A DNA stretch of 32,621 nt from Methanobrevibacter ruminantium. GTDB taxonomy: Archaea > Methanobacteriota > Methanobacteria > Methanobacteriales > Methanobacteriaceae. The stretch lies in NCBI RefSeq assembly GCF_016294135.1, contig NZ_JAEDCO010000018.1, forward strand, positions 1-32,621, in the 5' to 3' direction. Shown in pieces: positions 22,197 through 29,594 of this stretch (positions are counted from its first letter, which is position 1; each line of letters opens with the position of its first letter). The notes below the pieces were generated by a model. It ran no database searches. It was given only the letters and a program-made list of their open reading frames with translations, and was not told the DNA's origin. Both the position numbers and the translations under genes were made by a program.

Positions 22197-22778
22197 TTGG
22201 CAAGCGGATCAAATTATAAAGTAGCTTTCAGAAGAAGAAGAGAAGGTAAAACTGATTATGCTACTAGAGCGAAATTAGTTGGTGTAGATAAATCCAGATT
22301 AGTTGTAAGAATTTCCAATGCTAACTGTATTGTTCAAGTGATTAATGTTGGTAAAGACGGTGACGAAACTGTTGTGTCAGCTCACAGTAAAGAATTAAAC
22401 AAATTAGGATGGTTAGCAGGAAACAAAAACACTAGTGCTGTTTATTTAACTGCATACTTATGTGGTAAAAAAGCTGTTGCAGCAGGTATTGAATATGCTG
22501 TTGCTGACATTGGTTTAAAATCTCCTATTAGAGGATCAAAAGTATTTGCTGCTGTTAAAGGTGCTGCAGATGCTGGTTTAAATGTCCCATACGGTGAATC
22601 TATTATCCCTACTGAAGACAGAATTAATGGTGAACACATTGCAGAATATGCAGAAAGCTTAGATGAAGAAGAATTAAACAAAAAATTCTCCCAATACTTA
22701 GCTAAAGGTCTTCAACCTACTGATTTGCCTGAACACTTTGAAGAAATTAAAAATAAAATTGACGAGGCTGAATTATGA
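22197..22778 (+). CDS. rpl18: 50S ribosomal protein L18 (uL18), TTG start
   Basis: This 193-residue 5S rRNA-binding L18 (L5e type) has FRRRREGKTDYATRAKLV (about 11-28), LTAYLCGKKA and DIGLKSPIRGSKVFAAVKGA. The start is TTG 22197 with AGGAGG (22184-22189) 7 nt upstream, giving an N-terminus MASGSNYKV like the family. The ATG at 22191 touches the ribosome site and is not usable. It overlaps S5 by 4 nt. Confidence 0.94.
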   Translation: MASGSNYKVAFRRRREGKTDYATRAKLVGVDKSRLVVRISNANCIVQVINVGKDGDETVVSAHSKELNKLGWLAGNKNTSAVYLTAYLCGKKAVAAGIEYAVADIGLKSPIRGSKVFAAVKGAADAGLNVPYGESIIPTEDRINGEHIAEYAESLDEEELNKKFSQYLAKGLQPTDLPEHFEEIKNKIDEAEL

Positions 22779-23416
22779 GCTTTAATATGGATGATTGGGA
22801 ACCTAAAACCAATTTAGGTAAAGAAGTAAAAGCAGGAAATATCACCGATATTGACGAAATCTTCGAAAAAGGTCTCCCTATAATGGAATTAGAAATTGTA
22901 GATGCATTACTTCCTGATTTAGAAGAAGAAGTAATGGATGTAAATTTAGTTCAAAGAATGCACAAATCTGGTAGAAAAGTAAACTTTAGAGTAATCGTTG
23001 CAGTAGGTAACAAAAATGGTTATGTAGGTTTAGGACAAGGTAAAGCTAGAGAAGTAGGTCCTGCTATCAGAAAAGCTGTAGATAACGCTAAATATAACAT
23101 TATCAAAGTAAGAAGAGGTTGTGGAGACTGGGGTTGTGTTTGTGGAAGACAACACACTGTTCCTTTCAAAGTAACCGGTAAAGCAAGTAGTGTAAACGTA
23201 ACCTTAAGACCTGCTCCTGCAGGTGTAGGTTTAGCTATTGGTGATGTTGGTAAAACCATCCTCTCCCTTGCTGGTATCAAAGACGTATGGTCTCAAGCAA
23301 GTGGACAAACCCAAACTACTGTAAACTTTGCTAATGCTGTATTCGAAGCTTTAAAAGAAGCAAGCAGAATGAAAGCTTCAGAACAAGACCTTAAAAATAT
23401 GGGAGTAATCCAATAA
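22775..23416 (+). CDS. rps5: 30S ribosomal protein S5 (uS5)
   Basis: This 213-residue archaeal S2e-like S5 takes part in decoding accuracy. It has EEVMDVNLVQRMHKSGRKVN (about 51-70), VGNKNGYVGLGQGKAREVGPA (about 77-97) and the second-domain RPAPAGVGLAIGDVGKTILSLAG. A short Cys-containing loop RRGCGDWGCVCGRQHT (about 113-128) is typical of archaeal/eukaryotic S5. The start follows GAGGCTGAATT inside L18. Confidence 0.95.
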   Translation: MSFNMDDWEPKTNLGKEVKAGNITDIDEIFEKGLPIMELEIVDALLPDLEEEVMDVNLVQRMHKSGRKVNFRVIVAVGNKNGYVGLGQGKAREVGPAIRKAVDNAKYNIIKVRRGCGDWGCVCGRQHTVPFKVTGKASSVNVTLRPAPAGVGLAIGDVGKTILSLAGIKDVWSQASGQTQTTVNFANAVFEALKEASRMKASEQDLKNMGVIQ

Positions 23417-23427
23417 ACGGTGGTATC

Positions 23428-23886
23428 ATGTATTTAGTAATTAGAATTAGAGGTACTACTGGTGTTAAACAAGGCATTGCTAGTACTTTAGAAATGTTAA
23501 GACTTAACAGAATTAGTCATGCTGTATTAGTTGATGAAAACCCAAGTTACAAAGGTATGCTCCAAAAAGCAAAAGACTACATCACTTGGGGTGAAGTTGA
23601 TTTAGAAACTCTCACTGAACTTGTTGAAAAAAGAGGAAGATTAGTTGGTGGAGCTCGTCTCTCTGAAGAATACTTAGCAGAAAACACTGATTACTCTACC
23701 TTTGAAGAATTAGCTAATGCATTACTCAATGGAGAACTCAAAGCTCAAGATATTGATATGAAACCTGTATTCCGTTTACATCCTCCAAGAAAAGGATACA
23801 AAGGAATTAGACATTCTGTAAACGAAGGCGGATCCTTAGGTTACAGAGGCGAAGATATTAATAATCTTGCAAAAAGAATGGCTTAA
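23428..23886 (+). CDS. rpl30: 50S ribosomal protein L30 (uL30, L7e type)
   Basis: This 152-residue archaeal L30 is about twice the length of bacterial L30, matching eukaryotic L7. It has LVIRIRGTTGVKQGIASTLE (3-22), LRLNRISHAVLVDENPSYKGML (24-45) and HPPRKGYKGIRHSVNEGGSLGY near the end. The ribosome site is ACGGTGGTATC. Confidence 0.95.
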   Translation: MYLVIRIRGTTGVKQGIASTLEMLRLNRISHAVLVDENPSYKGMLQKAKDYITWGEVDLETLTELVEKRGRLVGGARLSEEYLAENTDYSTFEELANALLNGELKAQDIDMKPVFRLHPPRKGYKGIRHSVNEGGSLGYRGEDINNLAKRMA

Positions 23887-23897
23887 GGTGGATTATT

Positions 23898-24335
23898 ATG
23901 ATTAGAAAAGGTAAAAAGATTAATAAGATGAGAGGTTCCAGATCTAACGGTGGAGGCTCTGTCAAAAGGAGAAGAGGAGCAGGTAACAAAGGTGGTAAAG
24001 GTAAAGCTGGAGCTGGAAAACACCACTGGTCAACTACCGTAATTGAAAACAGATATTACTTCGGTAAACATGGTTTCAAAAGACCTCAAAAAACTATCCA
24101 CAAATCTTATCCTGTCAACTTAAACTTCTTGAATGACAAAGCTGAAGAGTTTGTAGCACAAGGAATTGCAACTAAAGAAGACGATGTTATTGTAATTGAT
24201 GTAACTGAATTAGGTTACAACAAAGTTTTAGCAACTGGATTTCTTGACATTCCTTTAGTAGTCAAATCTCCTGCATTCTCTGAAAGCGCAATCGAAAAAA
24301 TAGAAGAAGCTGGCGGAGAAGCTGTAGAATTATAG
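23898..24335 (+). CDS. rpl15: 50S ribosomal protein L15 (uL15)
   Basis: This 145-residue archaeal L15 (L27a type) has a Gly/Arg/Lys-rich N-terminal half (MRGSRSNGGGSVKRRRGAGN, then KGGKGKAGAGKHHW). PVNLNFLN and VTELGYNKVLATGFLDIPL follow in the C-terminal half. It is the last ribosomal gene of the cluster. The ribosome site is AAGGTGGATTATT. The stop is followed at once by GC-rich hairpins and a terminator. Confidence 0.95.
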   Translation: MIRKGKKINKMRGSRSNGGGSVKRRRGAGNKGGKGKAGAGKHHWSTTVIENRYYFGKHGFKRPQKTIHKSYPVNLNFLNDKAEEFVAQGIATKEDDVIVIDVTELGYNKVLATGFLDIPLVVKSPAFSESAIEKIEEAGGEAVEL

Positions 24336-24445
24336 GCCCACTTTTTACTGGCCTTCAGCCAGCAAAAGCTGGACCAAAATTCTTTTCACTAGTTGGGAGT
24401 GTTATGCTCTTTAACTAGTTTATTATTTTTTATTTTTTTATATTT
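24334..24445 (+). terminator. Terminator of the ribosomal super-cluster
   Basis: Three consecutive hairpins follow L15: AGGCC/GGCCT (24334-24354), CCAGC-AAAA-GCTGG (24359-24372), and a long stem ACTAGTT-GGGAG paired with CTCTT-T-AACTAGT (24388-24419). TTATTATTTTTTATTTTTTT then follows. The third plus the T tract is the best intrinsic-type terminator in the window. The first two may protect the mRNA end. Confidence 0.72.
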
Positions 24446-24907
24446 TTAAATTATTCTTAACATTTTTCCTGTACTGTTTTTTTAATATTTTTAGATCATT
24501 TTTTAGAACATTTTTTAATTATTCTTTAATTATTTTCAGTATTTTTAATTTTAATTTTTAATTTTAAATTTTTACAATTTCCTTAAAATTTAATATTAAT
24601 CTAGTTAATTTTTGTATTGTTTATCGAATAGTTTATATTATATAAAAATTATATTTATTATTAATCTAAAATATTATAATATTATATATAATATATAAGG
24701 CGAATTTAGATGATTTTAATCGCTGATTTAATCACTTATATGATTCATTTCTAATATTTTGGATTTTCATAAAAAATTTATTAAACAAATTTACAACGAA
24801 TTTAAAAATTTATTTAAATTGAAAAATTCAAAGTTGGAATTTAATTTATTCTTATTACAATAATTAAATCTGATTTGAATTAATAGATAATAATTAACGG
24901 GGAAAAA
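24446..24907 (+). other. AT-rich spacer before secY
   Basis: This is almost pure A/T with several TATA-like stretches (for example TTATATTATATAAAAA near 24632-24647). A 14-codon ORF at 24710-24754 (MILIADLITYMIHF) follows AAGGCG, but it has weak support as a real peptide. The secY promoter is probably in 24630-24820 but cannot be fixed by eye. No tRNA or stable GC-containing structure is seen. Confidence 0.4.
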
Positions 24908-26272
24908 ATGATTTTAGAGAATTTTAAGCCTATATTTAAGTTGCTTCCTGAGGTCAAGACTCCTATTCATAGGCAAGACTTTAGTGAAAAGCTTAAATGG
25001 ACAGCTATAGTTTTAGTTATATATTACTTTTTAACTCAAATTCCTTTATATGGTTTGAGTCCAGCTGCAGTTGACCAATTTGCCCAATTAAGGGCTGTAA
25101 TGGCAGGTAGTTTTGGGTCAATACTTACTTTAGGTATCGGGCCTATTGTAACTGCATCCATTGTATTGCAACTATTGGTCGGTGCAAAAATATTAAATTT
25201 AGACTTATCTCAACATGAACATAAGGCTATGTTTCAAAGTACTCAAAAATTATTAGCTATTTTATTCACAATATTCGAGGCAGCAGTTTTAGTGCTTACT
25301 GGAAGTTTAGTGCCTATTGACAATTCATTTTATGGTATTATGATTCTCCAATTGGTCATTGGGGCAATCTTGATCTTATACCTTGATGAAGTAGTATCCA
25401 AATGGGGATTCGGTAGTGGTGTAGGATTGTTCATTGCTGCAGGTGTAGCACAAACCATTATTACCGGAATATTTAACTTCTTGCCAGCTACTGCGGCATC
25501 CACTACTGCTTCAGGTATTCTTCCTGGATTCATCCAATCCATTATCGGAGGAGCTCCTAATTTCGCTATATTGATTCCATTGATTGCAACAATCATTGTA
25601 TTCTTGATGGCTGTATATGGTGAATGTATGAGAATAGAAATTCCTATTTCTCATGGTCAAGTAAGAGGACACGGTAGAATTAGAGGATCTGTAGGTAAAT
25701 ATCCTTTGAAATTCATTTATGCAAGTAACATGCCGGTTATTTTAACAAGTGCACTTCTTGTTAACGTTTCACTTTTCGCTAGTGTATTCCAAAAGCTTGG
25801 TTTCCCTATATTAGGTCAAGTTTCTGGAGGAAGACCAATTAGTGGGCTTGCATTATGGTTAACCACTCCAAATAGTTTAAGTGTATTATTCACAAATCCA
25901 TTGAGGGTATTATTCTATTGTATTTTCTTCTTAGCTTGTTGTGTACTCTTCTCATGGTTATGGGTAGAAATCAGTGGTTCTTTGAATGCAAAGGAAGTTG
26001 CAAAACAACTTTATAACTCAGGTATACAGATTCCTGGTTTCAGAAGCAGTAAAAGGCAACTTTATATGATTATGAAAAAATATATTCCAGCTCTTACAAT
26101 TCTCGGTGGTTTGTTTGTAGGTATATTGGCATTTATTGCTGACTTAACTGGTGCTCTCGGTGGAGGTACTGGTGTATTGCTTACTGTAGGTATTGTATAC
26201 AAGCTTTATGAGGAAATTGCTCAAGAGCAACTTATGGAAATGCACCCAATGTTAAGAAAAGTATTTGAATAG
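24908..26272 (+). CDS. secY: Preprotein translocase subunit SecY
   Basis: This 454-residue channel protein has ten membrane spans. It begins with a short cytoplasmic amphipathic helix (PEVKTPIHRQDFSEKLKWT, 14-32). TM1 and the following segment contain IPLYGLSPAA (45-54), the plug region. GSFGSILTLGIGPIVTASI (about 69-87) is typical of SecY. The cytoplasmic loop IPISHGQVRGHGRIRGSVGKYPLK (about 244-267) is strongly conserved in archaea. The ribosome site is ACGGGGAAAAA. Here it is separated from L15 by a terminator, so it is likely expressed from its own promoter. Confidence 0.97.
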   Translation: MILENFKPIFKLLPEVKTPIHRQDFSEKLKWTAIVLVIYYFLTQIPLYGLSPAAVDQFAQLRAVMAGSFGSILTLGIGPIVTASIVLQLLVGAKILNLDLSQHEHKAMFQSTQKLLAILFTIFEAAVLVLTGSLVPIDNSFYGIMILQLVIGAILILYLDEVVSKWGFGSGVGLFIAAGVAQTIITGIFNFLPATAASTTASGILPGFIQSIIGGAPNFAILIPLIATIIVFLMAVYGECMRIEIPISHGQVRGHGRIRGSVGKYPLKFIYASNMPVILTSALLVNVSLFASVFQKLGFPILGQVSGGRPISGLALWLTTPNSLSVLFTNPLRVLFYCIFFLACCVLFSWLWVEISGSLNAKEVAKQLYNSGIQIPGFRSSKRQLYMIMKKYIPALTILGGLFVGILAFIADLTGALGGGTGVLLTVGIVYKLYEEIAQEQLMEMHPMLRKVFE

Positions 26273-26284
26273 AAGGATTTTGGA

Positions 26285-26320
26285 AATGATTAAATCAATC
26301 ATTCCTTTATTTTTTCTTTT
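26285..26320 (+). terminator. Terminator after secY
   Basis: AATGATT (26285-26291), loop AAATC, AATCATT (26297-26303), flanked by GG and CC, is followed by CCTTTATTTTTTCTTTTT. Confidence 0.6.
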
Positions 26321-26380
26321 TGTGATTATTATTAGTTAATTTAAAAATTTAATTTTATGTTTAATGTGAGAGGGATTTAA

Positions 26381-26938
26381 ATGAAATTAGTAGTTTTAAC
26401 TGGGATTCCAGGTTCTGGAAGTACAACTGTACTTAAAAAGACATTAGAAGAAGTAGATTATCTTCATTTAAACTATGGAGATATCATGACTGAAATCGCT
26501 GTAGAAAAAGGTCTTGTTGAAAATAGGGATGAGTTAAGAAAATTACCTGCAGACACTCAAAAAGAGATTCAAAAAGAAGCAGGGCTCAGAATTAAGGAAA
26601 GATCCGAATCTGAAAATGTAATTGTTGACACTCATTGTACTATTAGCACACCTGCTGGTTTCTTGCCAGGTCTTCCTAAATGGGTATTGGAAGGATTAAA
26701 TCCGGACACTTTCATTTTAGTTGAAGCTCATCCTGATGAGATTATGGTTAGAAGAATGAGTGATGAAACCAGACAAAGAGATGCTGAAAAGGCAAAGGAT
26801 ATTCAGTTACATCAAGAAATGAACAGGGCTGCAGCTATGGCTTACGCTACTTTAACTGGAGCAACTGTAAAAATTATTAATAATCATGATAATCATTTGC
26901 CATCAACCGTTAGAAAAATGGTTGATCTTTTAAAATAA
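26381..26938 (+). CDS. adkA: Archaeal adenylate kinase (AdkA)
   Basis: This 185-residue enzyme interconverts 2 ADP with ATP and AMP and is of the archaeal type unrelated in detail to bacterial Adk. The P-loop reads GIPGSGSTT (8-16), with Ser at the usual Walker lysine position. Archaeal AdkA commonly has GVPGVGGTT, so absence of Lys is a family trait. Other matches are ELRKLPADTQKEIQKEAG (about 51-68), VDTHCTISTPAGFLPGLPKW (about 87-106) and NRAAAMAYATLTGATVKII (about 147-165). The start is ATG 26381 after GAGAGGGATTTAA. The SecY-AdkA-DUF106 order is conserved in methanogens. Confidence 0.95.
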   Translation: MKLVVLTGIPGSGSTTVLKKTLEEVDYLHLNYGDIMTEIAVEKGLVENRDELRKLPADTQKEIQKEAGLRIKERSESENVIVDTHCTISTPAGFLPGLPKWVLEGLNPDTFILVEAHPDEIMVRRMSDETRQRDAEKAKDIQLHQEMNRAAAMAYATLTGATVKIINNHDNHLPSTVRKMVDLLK

Positions 26939-27238
26939 TCAGGTCATGATTGATTTGAAATGAAAATATTTTAATAATTAGATTTTATCTAATTATTTTA
27001 ATTTTTATCATGTTATTAATCATTTTGATATTAAATTAGCTTATGCTTTAAATCTTATGCTTTAAATTATTAATTTATAAATTTGTAAAAAATTTATAAC
27101 TTAATAGTTTATTGTATTTTTAAAGAATTTATGAAATTTTGAATCTAGCATAATTTTCAATTATGCAATGTTTGAAATTTGTAAAGAAAATAAAACTATA
27201 ATTTACTATTAAAAATTATTAAACATGTGAGGAATGAA
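26939..27238 (+). other. 300-nt spacer with terminator, tandem repeat and hairpin
   Basis: AATAATTAGAT (26973-26983), loop TTT, ATCTAATTATT (26987-26997) then TTTTAATTTTT form an adk terminator. CTTATGCTTTAAAT is present twice in tandem (27040-27053, 27054-27067). GCATAATT-TTC-AATTATGC (27148-27166) is an 8-bp hairpin before the DUF106 leader. No ORF is seen. Confidence 0.5.
26973..27001 (+). terminator. Terminator after adkA
   Basis: An 11-bp perfect stem with a 3-nt loop is followed by a T-rich stretch, 35 nt after the stop. Confidence 0.6.
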
Positions 27239-27847
27239 ATGGCGTATCAAGGTAGTTTTTTATTAGGTATTTCCTGGCTTCAACCAGTGTTTGATGCTAT
27301 GAATGCTGTTCTTAATCCATTAGTTCAAATGGATCCTACCCCTAATAACCCTGTACTTACTGTATTTGTGATATCATTAATCATATCCCTTTTAACAGTA
27401 ACAGCTCAAAAATTATTAGTGGACCAGGATAAGATGAATGAAATGCAAGCTAAATCAAAAGCTTTGCAAAAAGAGTTAAGAGAAGCTCAAGCTAGTGGAG
27501 ACTCTAAACAGATGGCAAAGGTTCAAGCTAAACAAATGGATATGATGTCAGACCAATCTGAAATTATGAAAATGTCATTTAGACCAATGATTGTTACTAT
27601 GATTCCAATCTTATTAATCTTTGCTTGGATGTGGCAATCTTCAATAAAAGATATTATTGTTGTATTTCCTCCAGCTGTTTATTATTGTACTTTAACTCCG
27701 ATTTTCCACTCATTAGGGCAAATGCTTTATGGTGGTAACATAACTACAATTCCATTTGGAGTTGGATGGTTATGGTGGTACTTCATTTGTACATTTGGAA
27801 TGTCACAAATCATTAGGAAATTTATGGGATTCAAAAATGGTTTCTAG
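27239..27847 (+). CDS. DUF106 membrane insertase (EMC3/Oxa1 superfamily)
   Basis: This 202-residue membrane protein belongs to the archaeal DUF106 group, which is structurally related to YidC/Oxa1, Get1 and EMC3. It is thought to insert membrane proteins. Spans lie at about 38-60, 115-133 and 173-190. Between the first two is a charged cytoplasmic helical hairpin (65-110) with heavy Met/Gln/Lys content, including QAKQMDMMSDQSEIMKMSFRP. This methionine-rich pattern is typical. The start is ATG 27239 with GTGAGGAATGAA upstream. The in-frame GTG at 27227 is within the ribosome-site region. Proximity to secY fits a role in membrane targeting. Confidence 0.9.
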   Translation: MAYQGSFLLGISWLQPVFDAMNAVLNPLVQMDPTPNNPVLTVFVISLIISLLTVTAQKLLVDQDKMNEMQAKSKALQKELREAQASGDSKQMAKVQAKQMDMMSDQSEIMKMSFRPMIVTMIPILLIFAWMWQSSIKDIIVVFPPAVYYCTLTPIFHSLGQMLYGGNITTIPFGVGWLWWYFICTFGMSQIIRKFMGFKNGF

Positions 27848-28194
27848 ATTTTGAAAAATTCATGGAATTTGATTTTGAAATTTTTCAGCTGAAAAATTCA
27901 TAAAAATTTCATTTTTTGAAGTAAAAATTTAGCAAATCTTTTTCTTATTGTTTAATAAGAATAAACTTCTATTAAATTGAAAGTTTTCTATAACTATTCA
28001 ATTTAATCAATCATAAAATTAATTTAATTATACTTAGTTGCTAGCATTTATTTAACTGACTTGTTGATGTATATTTAGTTTCTTAAATTCATCAATCTAA
28101 GTTATTTTCTAGTTTCATTCAAGAAATAAAATTAAAATTTGAAAAAACCATAATCCCAAAAAGTACGATATATGTAATACTAAATTTTGGTGAA

Positions 28195-28290
28195 TTTTTA
28201 ATGATTGGCATGTTAAGTGGGACTTGCCTACTTAATTTGGGTTGTTGGAAATTGCCAGGATTTTAAAATTTAATTTCTGTAATTTTTTTT
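28195..28290 (+). ncRNA. Candidate small RNA or peptide-coding transcript
   Basis: A TATA-like GATATATG (28168-28175) would start RNA near 28195-28200. The transcript would fold as an outer TGGCA/TGCCA stem (28206-28210, 28253-28257). That stem encloses TTAAGTGGG-ACTTG-CCTACTTAA (28213-28235, one G-U pair). It ends at a run of eight T (28283-28290). The whole looks like a self-contained unit of about 95 nt. It is an eye-made prediction with no family match. Confidence 0.3.
28201..28266 (+). CDS. Possible 21-residue ORF inside the candidate small RNA
   Basis: ATG 28201 has a textbook GGTGAATT ribosome site (28189-28196) with 7-nt spacing, and runs MIGMLSGTCLLNLGCWKLPGF to TAA. Two Cys and one Trp are unusual for such a short peptide. 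Codons such as GGG and CTA are uncommon here. The hairpin overlaps the coding part, so structure and coding may compete. Treat as uncertain. Confidence 0.25.
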   Translation: MIGMLSGTCLLNLGCWKLPGF

Positions 28291-28293
28291 ATT

Positions 28294-28338
28294 GGGATTA
28301 AACTTTGAAAGTATGGATCTTTCAAGAAGTTTAATTCT
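28294..28338 (+). other. Bulged 18-bp hairpin
   Basis: The left arm GGGATTAAACTT (28294-28305) plus TGAAAG (28306-28311), with loop TATGGAT, pairs with CTTTCA (28319-28324). After a 2-nt AG bulge it continues with AAGTTTAATTCT (28327-28338). Two G-U pairs lie at the base. It is one of the longest stems in the window. Confidence 0.5.
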
Positions 28339-28577
28339 AAAGAAAAAGTATGGAAAACAGTAAAGTATATATTAGTTAAATATCATATTAGATAGTGTTA
28401 ATCATTTAACTAAATGAATTTTAATTAATTTTTAAATTCATTCTAAATTTTATGATACTTTTTTCATGATATTTTTCAAAATATCTTTTATTCAAAATTT
28501 TAGATTTTAAGATATTAAGATATTTTAATATTATTATGTATTTTACTTCAAATCTACAAATTAAGACAATTTGATAT

Positions 28578-28585
28578 TTTTATAT
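28578..28585 (+). promoter_or_regulatory. TATA box of the L34e-Cmk-L14e operon
   Basis: TTTTATATA-type sequence about 58-65 nt before the L34e ATG. Initiation would fall near 28608, giving a leader of about 35 nt. Confidence 0.5.
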
Positions 28586-28642
28586 AGCTTATTAAAAAGT
28601 AATGTTTGTAGATATTTTTAAAAAAACAAATTAGGTGAGAAC

Positions 28643-28909
28643 ATGCCTGCAAATAGATTTAGATCAAGATCATATAAAAGAGTAAACACAAAAACTCCTG
28701 GTGGAGTTAATGTTTTAAGATATAAAAAGAAAAAACCATCTAAGCATGTATGTGCTGAATGTGGTGCTGTATTACATGGTGTTCCAAGAGGACGTCCTTA
28801 CGAGATTGGCAAATTAGCAAAATCTCAAAAAAGACCTAACCGTCCATTTGGTGGATACTTATGTCCAAAATGTGCTCGTAAACATTTCAAAGATGAGGCA
28901 AGAAAATAA
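28643..28909 (+). CDS. rpl34e: 50S ribosomal protein L34e (eL34)
   Basis: This 88-residue archaeal/eukaryotic protein has an N-terminal basic part RFRSRSYKRVNTKTPGG (5-21) and a zinc ribbon with CAEC (37-40) and CPKC (74-77). The central GVPRGRPYEIGKLAKSQKRP (46-65) is the family hallmark. The ribosome site is TTAGGTGAGAAC. The stop TAA overlaps the Cmk ATG by one base. Confidence 0.95.
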   Translation: MPANRFRSRSYKRVNTKTPGGVNVLRYKKKKPSKHVCAECGAVLHGVPRGRPYEIGKLAKSQKRPNRPFGGYLCPKCARKHFKDEARK

Positions 28910-29427
28910 TGATAATAACAATCGGTGGGACAGCAGGTAGTGGAACTACAACTGCTGCAAAGGTATTATCTGAAAGATTAGATATTCCATTCGTTTCTGC
29001 TGGTGCAATATTTAGAGAAATGGCTGCAGAGAGAGGAATGACTCCCGTAGAATTCGGCAAATTTGCTGAAAATAATACTGACATCGATAAAGAGATTGAT
29101 AATAGACAAGCTAAACTTGCAGAGGAAGCTCAAGATCTTATTGTTGAAGGAAGACTTTCTGCATACTTCATTGATGCGGATTTAAAAGTTTGTTTCACTG
29201 CACCTTTAGAAGTTAGAGCTAAAAGGGTATGTGAAAGAGAAGACAAATCAATTGAGCTTGCAAAAGAGGAAATTCTTTCCCGTGAAGAAAGTGAAGCTTT
29301 AAGATATATGGATATTCATAATATAGATATTAGAAATATGGATATTTATGATTTAATTATAAATACTGACAGCTTTAATCCTGACAGTATTGCGGAAATT
29401 ATTTTAACAACATTAAAGGTGATATAA
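28909..29427 (+). CDS. cmk: Archaeal cytidylate kinase
   Basis: This 172-residue nucleoside monophosphate kinase phosphorylates CMP/dCMP with ATP. The P-loop GTAGSGTTT (7-15) has Thr where Walker A normally has Lys, as is usual for the archaeal Cmk family (GPPGSGTTT). DIPFVSAGAIFREMA (about 25-39), EGRLSAYF and the lid-like ERxxxRxx segment (VCEREDKSIELAKEEILSRE) follow. It is coupled by 1-nt overlaps to both L34e and L14e. The gene order is conserved in methanogens. Confidence 0.95.
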   Translation: MIITIGGTAGSGTTTAAKVLSERLDIPFVSAGAIFREMAAERGMTPVEFGKFAENNTDIDKEIDNRQAKLAEEAQDLIVEGRLSAYFIDADLKVCFTAPLEVRAKRVCEREDKSIELAKEEILSREESEALRYMDIHNIDIRNMDIYDLIINTDSFNPDSIAEIILTTLKVI

Positions 29428-29594
29428 TGGCAGCTATAGAAGTTGGTAGAAAATGTATTAAAACTGCTGGAAGAGAAGCAGGTAAAGAATGTGAAATTGT
29501 TGCAATCATTGATGAAAACTTCGTAGAAGTAAAAGGAGACGAAGTTAAAAACAGACGTTGTAACATTAACCATTTAGAACCTATCATGGAATAA
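29427..29594 (+). CDS. rpl14e: 50S ribosomal protein L14e (eL14), short form
   Basis: This 55-residue protein starts at ATG 29427 (GGTGATATA ribosome site inside cmk) and reads MAAIEVGRKCIKTAGREAGK. A KOW-like ECEIVAIIDENFVEVKGDEV follows, and it ends NRRCNINHLEPIME. This matches the KOW core of archaeal L14e, but it stops soon after the HLEP motif. Many archaeal homologues run to roughly 75-95 residues as I recall. No frameshifted remainder is seen after the stop, so it is a naturally short form. The stop codon lies inside a hairpin. Confidence 0.92.
   Translation: MAAIEVGRKCIKTAGREAGKECEIVAIIDENFVEVKGDEVKNRRCNINHLEPIME

Larger units (their letters stand above)
27848..28642 (+). other. 795-nt intergenic region rich in inverted repeats
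   Basis: This is the longest gap in the window. It holds:
- a 20-nt palindrome AATTTTTCAG/CTGAAAAATT (27879-27898), with a further TGAAAAATT copy at 27852
- TTCTTATT/AATAAGAA (27942-27961)
- ATTAAATTGAA/TTCAATTTAAT (27971-28007)
- TTAAGTGGG/CCTACTTAA (28213-28235)
- a bulged 18-bp hairpin (28294-28338)
- TTAGTTAAAT/ATTTAACTAA (28372-28413)
It includes a short ORF at 28201 and the L34e promoter near 28578. No tRNA or known RNA family is recognised. Confidence 0.5.

Noticed and set aside
24710..24754. 14-codon ORF before secY as a real leader peptide
   Set aside because: The ribosome site is poor, the composition is hydrophobic AT-driven, and there is no coupling to secY.
26381..26430. Defective adenylate kinase because of missing Walker lysine
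   Set aside because: The archaeal AdkA family normally lacks this lysine and the rest of the protein is intact.
28195..28290. Box C/D RNA or known riboswitch
   Set aside because: AATGATT is close to a C box, but there is no CTGA D box, and no riboswitch consensus that I know fits.
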